Assembly (NCBI GenBank): GCA_016706545.1
Contig: JADJJK010000010.1
Coordinates: 186,001-250,000, forward strand
Source: Myxococcales bacterium
GTDB lineage: Bacteria; Myxococcota_A; Polyangia; Haliangiales; Haliangiaceae
Direction of reading: 5' to 3'
Length of the DNA: 64,000 bases
Below the pieces are notes generated by a model. That model saw nothing but the letters and a program-made list of their open reading frames with translations, did no database searches and was not told the DNA's origin. Shown one piece after another: positions 58,661-64,000 of the stretch. The translations under genes and the position numbers were made by a program. Numbering within the stretch: position 1 is the stretch's first letter; each line of letters begins with the position of its first letter.

Positions 58661-60787
58661 ATGATGAACAAACTGTCTCGGCTCAGCCTGTTCGTACTCG
58701 CGGCCTGTTGCCCGCCCAAGGCTGCCGCCCCGGTCGCGCCATCCGCTCCCACCACGCCGGAGCCGGTCGCCGTCGAGCTTCCAGCGCCGGAGCCGGTCGT
58801 CGCTCGCCCTCGGCCGCAGCTCGGCGCCTGGGGCTTTGACGCGACCGGCATGGACGCGGCGGTGACGCCCGGCACCAGCTTCTACCGCCACGCCAACGGC
58901 ACCTGGCTAAAGAACACCACGATCCCCGACGACAAGTCCAACTACGGCATGTTCACGGCGCTCGGCGACATCAGCGAGCAGCGCACGCGCGAGATCATCG
59001 AGTCGGCGGCGGCCACCGGTGGGGCGCCTGGGTCCGAGCAGCAGCAGGTGGGGGAGTTCTACAAGAGCTTCATGGACGAGGCCGCGATCGAGGCCGCCGG
59101 CACCAAGCCGATCCAGGCAGAGCTCGCCGCGGTCAGCGCGATCAAGAACGTCGATGGCCTGGTGGCGCGCTTCGCGCTCTCGGGGCGGCGCTTCGAGGTC
59201 AACCCGTTTCTGACCTACGTGTCCCAGGATGAGCGAAACCCTGAGACCCACATCGCCAACCTGGCGCAGGGCGGCCTCGGCTTGCCTGATCGCGACATGT
59301 ACGACGTGAAGGCCGCGCAGTTCTCCGGCCAGCGCGATGGCTACAAGAAGTACATCGAGGCCATGTTCTCGCTGATCAGCCTCAAGAACGCGCAGCAGCG
59401 CGCGCTCGCGGTCTACGCGCTCGAGGAGAAGATGGCGGCGGCGCACTGGACGCGCCTGCAGAACCGCGATCCGCAGAAGACCTACAACAAGATGAGCGTC
59501 ATCGAGCTGCAGAAGCTCGCGCCCACCATCGCCTGGACCAAGTGGCTCGGCGGCGCCGGGCTCGCCTCGCAGAAGGAGATCAACGTCAACCAGCCCACCG
59601 CCATCGCGGGCCTGGCCTCGCTGGTCAAGAGCCAGCCGCTGGCGGTGTGGAAGGACTACCTCACGCTGCGGCTCTTGACGGACGCGGCGCCGTACTTGCC
59701 CAAGAAGTTCGTGGACACGCACTTCGAGTTCTTTGGCAAGACCCTGTCGGGGACCCCGCAGCTCCGCGACCGCTGGAAGCGCGGCGTGGACGGCGTCACC
59801 GGCGCGCTGGGCGAGGCGGTGGGCAAGCTGTATGTGGCCAAGTACTTCCCGCCAGAGACCAAGGCCGCGGCCGACAAGCTGGTGAAAAACCTGCTGGTGG
59901 CGATGGGCCAGCGCCTCGACGCGCTGGCGTGGATGAGCCCGGAGACCAAGGCCAAGGCCAAGGCCAAGCTCGCCACCTACAACCCCAAGATCGGCTATCC
60001 CAACCGCTGGCGCGACTACTCCGCGCTCCAGATCGTCGCGGGCGATCCGGTGGGCAACGCCACGCGCGCCGGCGAGTTCGAGTACCAGCGGCTGCTCGCC
60101 AAGCTCGGCAAGCCGGTGGACCGCGAGGAGTGGGGCATGACCCCGATGACGGTCAACGCCTACTACAACCCCGTGCTCAACGAGATCGTGTTCCCGGCCG
60201 CCATCCTGCAGCCGCCGTTCTTTGACCCCAACGCCGACGACGCGGTCAACTACGGCGGCATCGGCGCGGTGATTGGCCACGAGATCAGCCACGGCTTCGA
60301 TGACCAGGGCCGGCAGTACGACGCCTCCGGTGCGCTGCAGGATTGGTGGACCAAGGCCGACGCGGACAAGTTCAAGGTCGCGACCGACAAGCTCGTGGCG
60401 CAGTACAATGCGTACTGTCCGTTCCCCGCCGCGGGCGGCAAGCCGGCTGGCTGTGTCAGCGGCGAGCTGACCCTGGGCGAGAACATCGCCGACCTGGCCG
60501 GCCTCACCGTGGCGCACAGCGCGTACAAGCTGTCGCTCGGCGGCAAGGAAGCCCCCGTGCTCGACGGCACCACGGGGGATCAGCGCTTCTTCTTCGGCTG
60601 GGCGCAGGTGTGGCGCCGGCTCTATCGCGATCAAGAGTTGACCAATCGCCTGGTGACGGACGTGCATAGTCCGTCGGAGTACCGGACCTCGGTGGTCCGC
60701 AACCTCGATGCGTGGTATCCGGCATTTGGCGTCAAGGCGGGGGAGCCGCTGTTCCTCGCGCCTGACAAGCGCGTCTCGATCTGGTAG
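58661..60787 (+). CDS. pepO: M13 family zinc metallopeptidase, lipoprotein
   Basis: A 708-residue neprilysin-like endopeptidase. AAGGAGG lies upstream of two ATGs (58661 and 58664). A lipoprotein signal (LSLFVLAAC) and Pro/Ala-rich tether precede the M13 domain, which begins GTSFYRHANGTWL. Zinc motif H540EISH544, third ligand E607 in GENIAD, and NAYYNPVLNEIVFPAAI are all present, so it should be active. It probably degrades peptides at the cell surface or in the periplasm. Confidence 0.93.
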   Translation: MMNKLSRLSLFVLAACCPPKAAAPVAPSAPTTPEPVAVELPAPEPVVARPRPQLGAWGFDATGMDAAVTPGTSFYRHANGTWLKNTTIPDDKSNYGMFTALGDISEQRTREIIESAAATGGAPGSEQQQVGEFYKSFMDEAAIEAAGTKPIQAELAAVSAIKNVDGLVARFALSGRRFEVNPFLTYVSQDERNPETHIANLAQGGLGLPDRDMYDVKAAQFSGQRDGYKKYIEAMFSLISLKNAQQRALAVYALEEKMAAAHWTRLQNRDPQKTYNKMSVIELQKLAPTIAWTKWLGGAGLASQKEINVNQPTAIAGLASLVKSQPLAVWKDYLTLRLLTDAAPYLPKKFVDTHFEFFGKTLSGTPQLRDRWKRGVDGVTGALGEAVGKLYVAKYFPPETKAAADKLVKNLLVAMGQRLDALAWMSPETKAKAKAKLATYNPKIGYPNRWRDYSALQIVAGDPVGNATRAGEFEYQRLLAKLGKPVDREEWGMTPMTVNAYYNPVLNEIVFPAAILQPPFFDPNADDAVNYGGIGAVIGHEISHGFDDQGRQYDASGALQDWWTKADADKFKVATDKLVAQYNAYCPFPAAGGKPAGCVSGELTLGENIADLAGLTVAHSAYKLSLGGKEAPVLDGTTGDQRFFFGWAQVWRRLYRDQELTNRLVTDVHSPSEYRTSVVRNLDAWYPAFGVKAGEPLFLAPDKRVSIW

Positions 60788-60894
60788 CTCCCTGGCCGAC
60801 CGCCGACCGCCGGCTGGGCGGCCCTGCGTGCATCGCCGCCGCCAGAGGAGCCTGACTCGTCGTCGGGCTCGTCGGCGGGCTCGTCAGGGGCTCG

Positions 60895-61551
60895 TCAGCG
60901 GGATCCGTCAGGGGCCGGCGGCGAAGGGGCCGGCGTCTGAGGGGCCGGCGCCTGAGGGGCCGGCAGAGGTGCCGGCGTCGTCGCCGTCGTCGTCGTCGTC
61001 GTCGAGGGGGCGGTCACCGTCAGGGCTCTCGGCGGCAACCGGTCCAGCAGCGGAGACGGCTTGGTGACCTTCCATCCACCGGGGGCCGGAACCAGCCCGA
61101 GCTCCTCGTGGATGCGCTCCTTGGCGGCCAGCAGCTCCCTGCATTTGTCGGCCTTGGAATGGCCGGAGACGGCGGACGCGGCGGACGCGCCGATGATGAT
61201 AGGCGTCACCAGCAAGCCGCCAAACAAGACGGTCGCGCCGATGGCTCCAGCAACGCTTGAACTCCCAGATGAGTCGTCTGAGTCGCCCTCGTCGTCTGTG
61301 TGCTGTGGTGCTAACGCCGAGCCCAGCGCGACCACCGCCGCTATCGTCCCCAGCACGCCAACGACCGCGACCGTGGCCCCGACCGCCACGCCGGTTCCGA
61401 TGACGTCCTTCTCGGCTGCCCTTTCGAGCTTCTCGCAATACGCCGCAGACAGCGGCTCACCGCGTTGTCCGTTCTTGGACGGCGGCGGCATCGGCCGCAT
61501 CGTCAAAGAGCAACCACAGAGACATGCTACCAACCCACTCCACTTCTTCAT
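60895..61551 (-). CDS. Lipoprotein-like membrane protein of unknown function
   Basis: 218 residues. The short N-terminus ending LVACLCGC suggests a lipid anchor. Two hydrophobic Gly/Ala/Val segments (TGVAVGATVAVVGVLGTIAAVVALG; VAGAIGATVLFGGLLVTPIIIGASAASAV) are separated by an acidic Asp/Ser linker. The tail is Thr then Pro/Ala rich, from a (CGT/CGTC)n run at about 60976-61005. I do not recognise the family. Confidence 0.62.
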   Translation of the reverse strand: MKKWSGLVACLCGCSLTMRPMPPPSKNGQRGEPLSAAYCEKLERAAEKDVIGTGVAVGATVAVVGVLGTIAAVVALGSALAPQHTDDEGDSDDSSGSSSVAGAIGATVLFGGLLVTPIIIGASAASAVSGHSKADKCRELLAAKERIHEELGLVPAPGGWKVTKPSPLLDRLPPRALTVTAPSTTTTTTATTPAPLPAPQAPAPQTPAPSPPAPDGSR

Positions 61552-61667
61552 GCCTACAAGCTGGGTCCCTCACCGCTCGAGGGCAACCCCTGCGCCGAAT
61601 CACCGCAGCTCGCGGCCGTTCAAGAAGCGCCGCCGTCTCACCCGGTGCTTCGCCTCTCCCGGCAGCC

Positions 61668-62231
61668 TCACTGGCGCGGCGGCGCCTCGGCGTGCGCCAG
61701 CGCGCAGCGCTCCTGGAACCGCTGCACCAGCTCCTCGAAGCTGATGTGCAGCCCGGTGCTGGAGAGGTTGATCGGGCTGCCGGTCATGCGCAGGTTCGCG
61801 CGCACCAGCGGGCGCTGCAGCAGGTTGCCTCGCGTCAGGTAGGGCTTGGGGTCCCTGACCTTGACCGTCAGGATCCGCTGCCCGGAGATGGTGGTCACCA
61901 GCAGCTCGGTCACCTCGCTCCAGGGAACGAAGCCCGCCGAGATCGCGCTCGAGCGATCCACGAAGCCGTCGCGCTGCAGGACGAGGCCTGGGGTCTTGCT
62001 GAGCAGCAGCCGCACCGCGGGCACGAGCAGCAAGCCAAAGACGACAATGGCAGGCCAGCCCGTCAACTTGCCGATCGGCGAAAACTCCGGATCGTCGATC
62101 GACACCAGGACGATGCCCACCGCGATGAAGGCCACGCAACCCAGCACGGTCAGGGCGGACTTGGTCTTGCTGCGCAAGATGATCAGCTCTGCCGGCGCGG
62201 GGGCCGTGGGCGCTTCTAGCGAGGTGCTCAT
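61668..62231 (-). CDS. STM3941-like membrane protein
   Basis: 187 residues with two N-terminal membrane helices (ALTVLGCVAFIAVGIVLV and WPAIVVFGLLLVPAVRLLL) and a cytoplasmic domain with VPWSEVTELLVTTISGQRILTVKV, the pattern of the STM3941 (PH-like) family. Function is not known for the family. Confidence 0.7.
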   Translation of the reverse strand: MSTSLEAPTAPAPAELIILRSKTKSALTVLGCVAFIAVGIVLVSIDDPEFSPIGKLTGWPAIVVFGLLLVPAVRLLLSKTPGLVLQRDGFVDRSSAISAGFVPWSEVTELLVTTISGQRILTVKVRDPKPYLTRGNLLQRPLVRANLRMTGSPINLSSTGLHISFEELVQRFQERCALAHAEAPPRQ

Positions 62232-62327
62232 GGCCCAAGTCTAACCCGACCGCCGGGTCACCGCCGGGCTGGGGGCCGCGCCTTTCCGCTGGCGCGCGCT
62301 TCGCCACCCGGCGGTCAGCGCCCGCGG

Positions 62328-64000
<1,673 letters not shown>

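Noticed and set aside
58907..60667. 586-codon minus-strand frame opposite the M13 protease
   Set aside because: Antisense shadow of a gene with the complete HExxH/ENxxD set.

Overview
The window is GC-rich DNA (roughly two thirds G+C by eye) from a Gram-negative bacterium, most likely a myxobacterium-like Myxococcota. The pointers are a CdnL/CarD-type regulator of Myxococcus size, a complete MoxR/Bat operon, many Ala/Arg-rich lipoproteins and outer-membrane proteins, a split nuo operon and 6S RNA. No rRNA, tRNA or CRISPR array was seen. Base composition statements are visual estimates, not computed.

Layout. 1-1150 is gene-poor and carries a decayed inverted-repeat element. 1151-8572 holds a GNAT acetyltransferase, an active-type M16 protease, a CPBP membrane protease, an orphan protein that looks like two fused phage tail-tube domains, and an SH3/beta-barrel envelope protein. 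8809-19424 is one operon: MoxR ATPase, DUF58 protein, a BatD-like lipoprotein, BatA, BatB, BatC and a BatD-BatE fusion. Between batC and batDE a CAG tract puts the two genes in one frame. 20188-26862 (minus) is 6S RNA with its own promoter and terminator, then nuoA-B-C-D-G-H-I, which lacks nuoE, F and J-N. 27023-30484 holds a macro-domain protein, CdnL, a lipoprotein and a HEAT-like secreted protein.

30755-37834 is the most unusual segment. Five genes are chained by ATGA overlaps: a frameshifted NDP-sugar epimerase, a glycosyltransferase fused to a radical SAM enzyme, a WG-repeat protein fused to an O-methyltransferase, a histidine phosphatase fused to a nucleotidyltransferase, and a short UDP-sugar dehydrogenase. 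Its base composition looks lower in G+C than its flanks. It reads as an imported pathway for a modified sugar or sugar-bearing product that I cannot name.

37860-41827 is a coupled pair of M16 proteins that have both lost the zinc motif; a 180-bp inverted-repeat element sits in frame inside the signal peptide of the first. 42252-44803 is a translation block (small conserved protein, rpsU, prmA, rsmE). 44785-49553 is a mobile-DNA zone: an inverted-repeat element, a DUF222-HNH endonuclease gene between 26-bp direct repeats, and an 18-bp tandem array. 49553-64000 holds a deacetylase lipoprotein, a hybrid histidine kinase, glutaryl-CoA dehydrogenase, thiD, asd, an M13 metalloprotease lipoprotein, several membrane or lipoproteins of unknown function, and an alpha-amylase cut by the window end.
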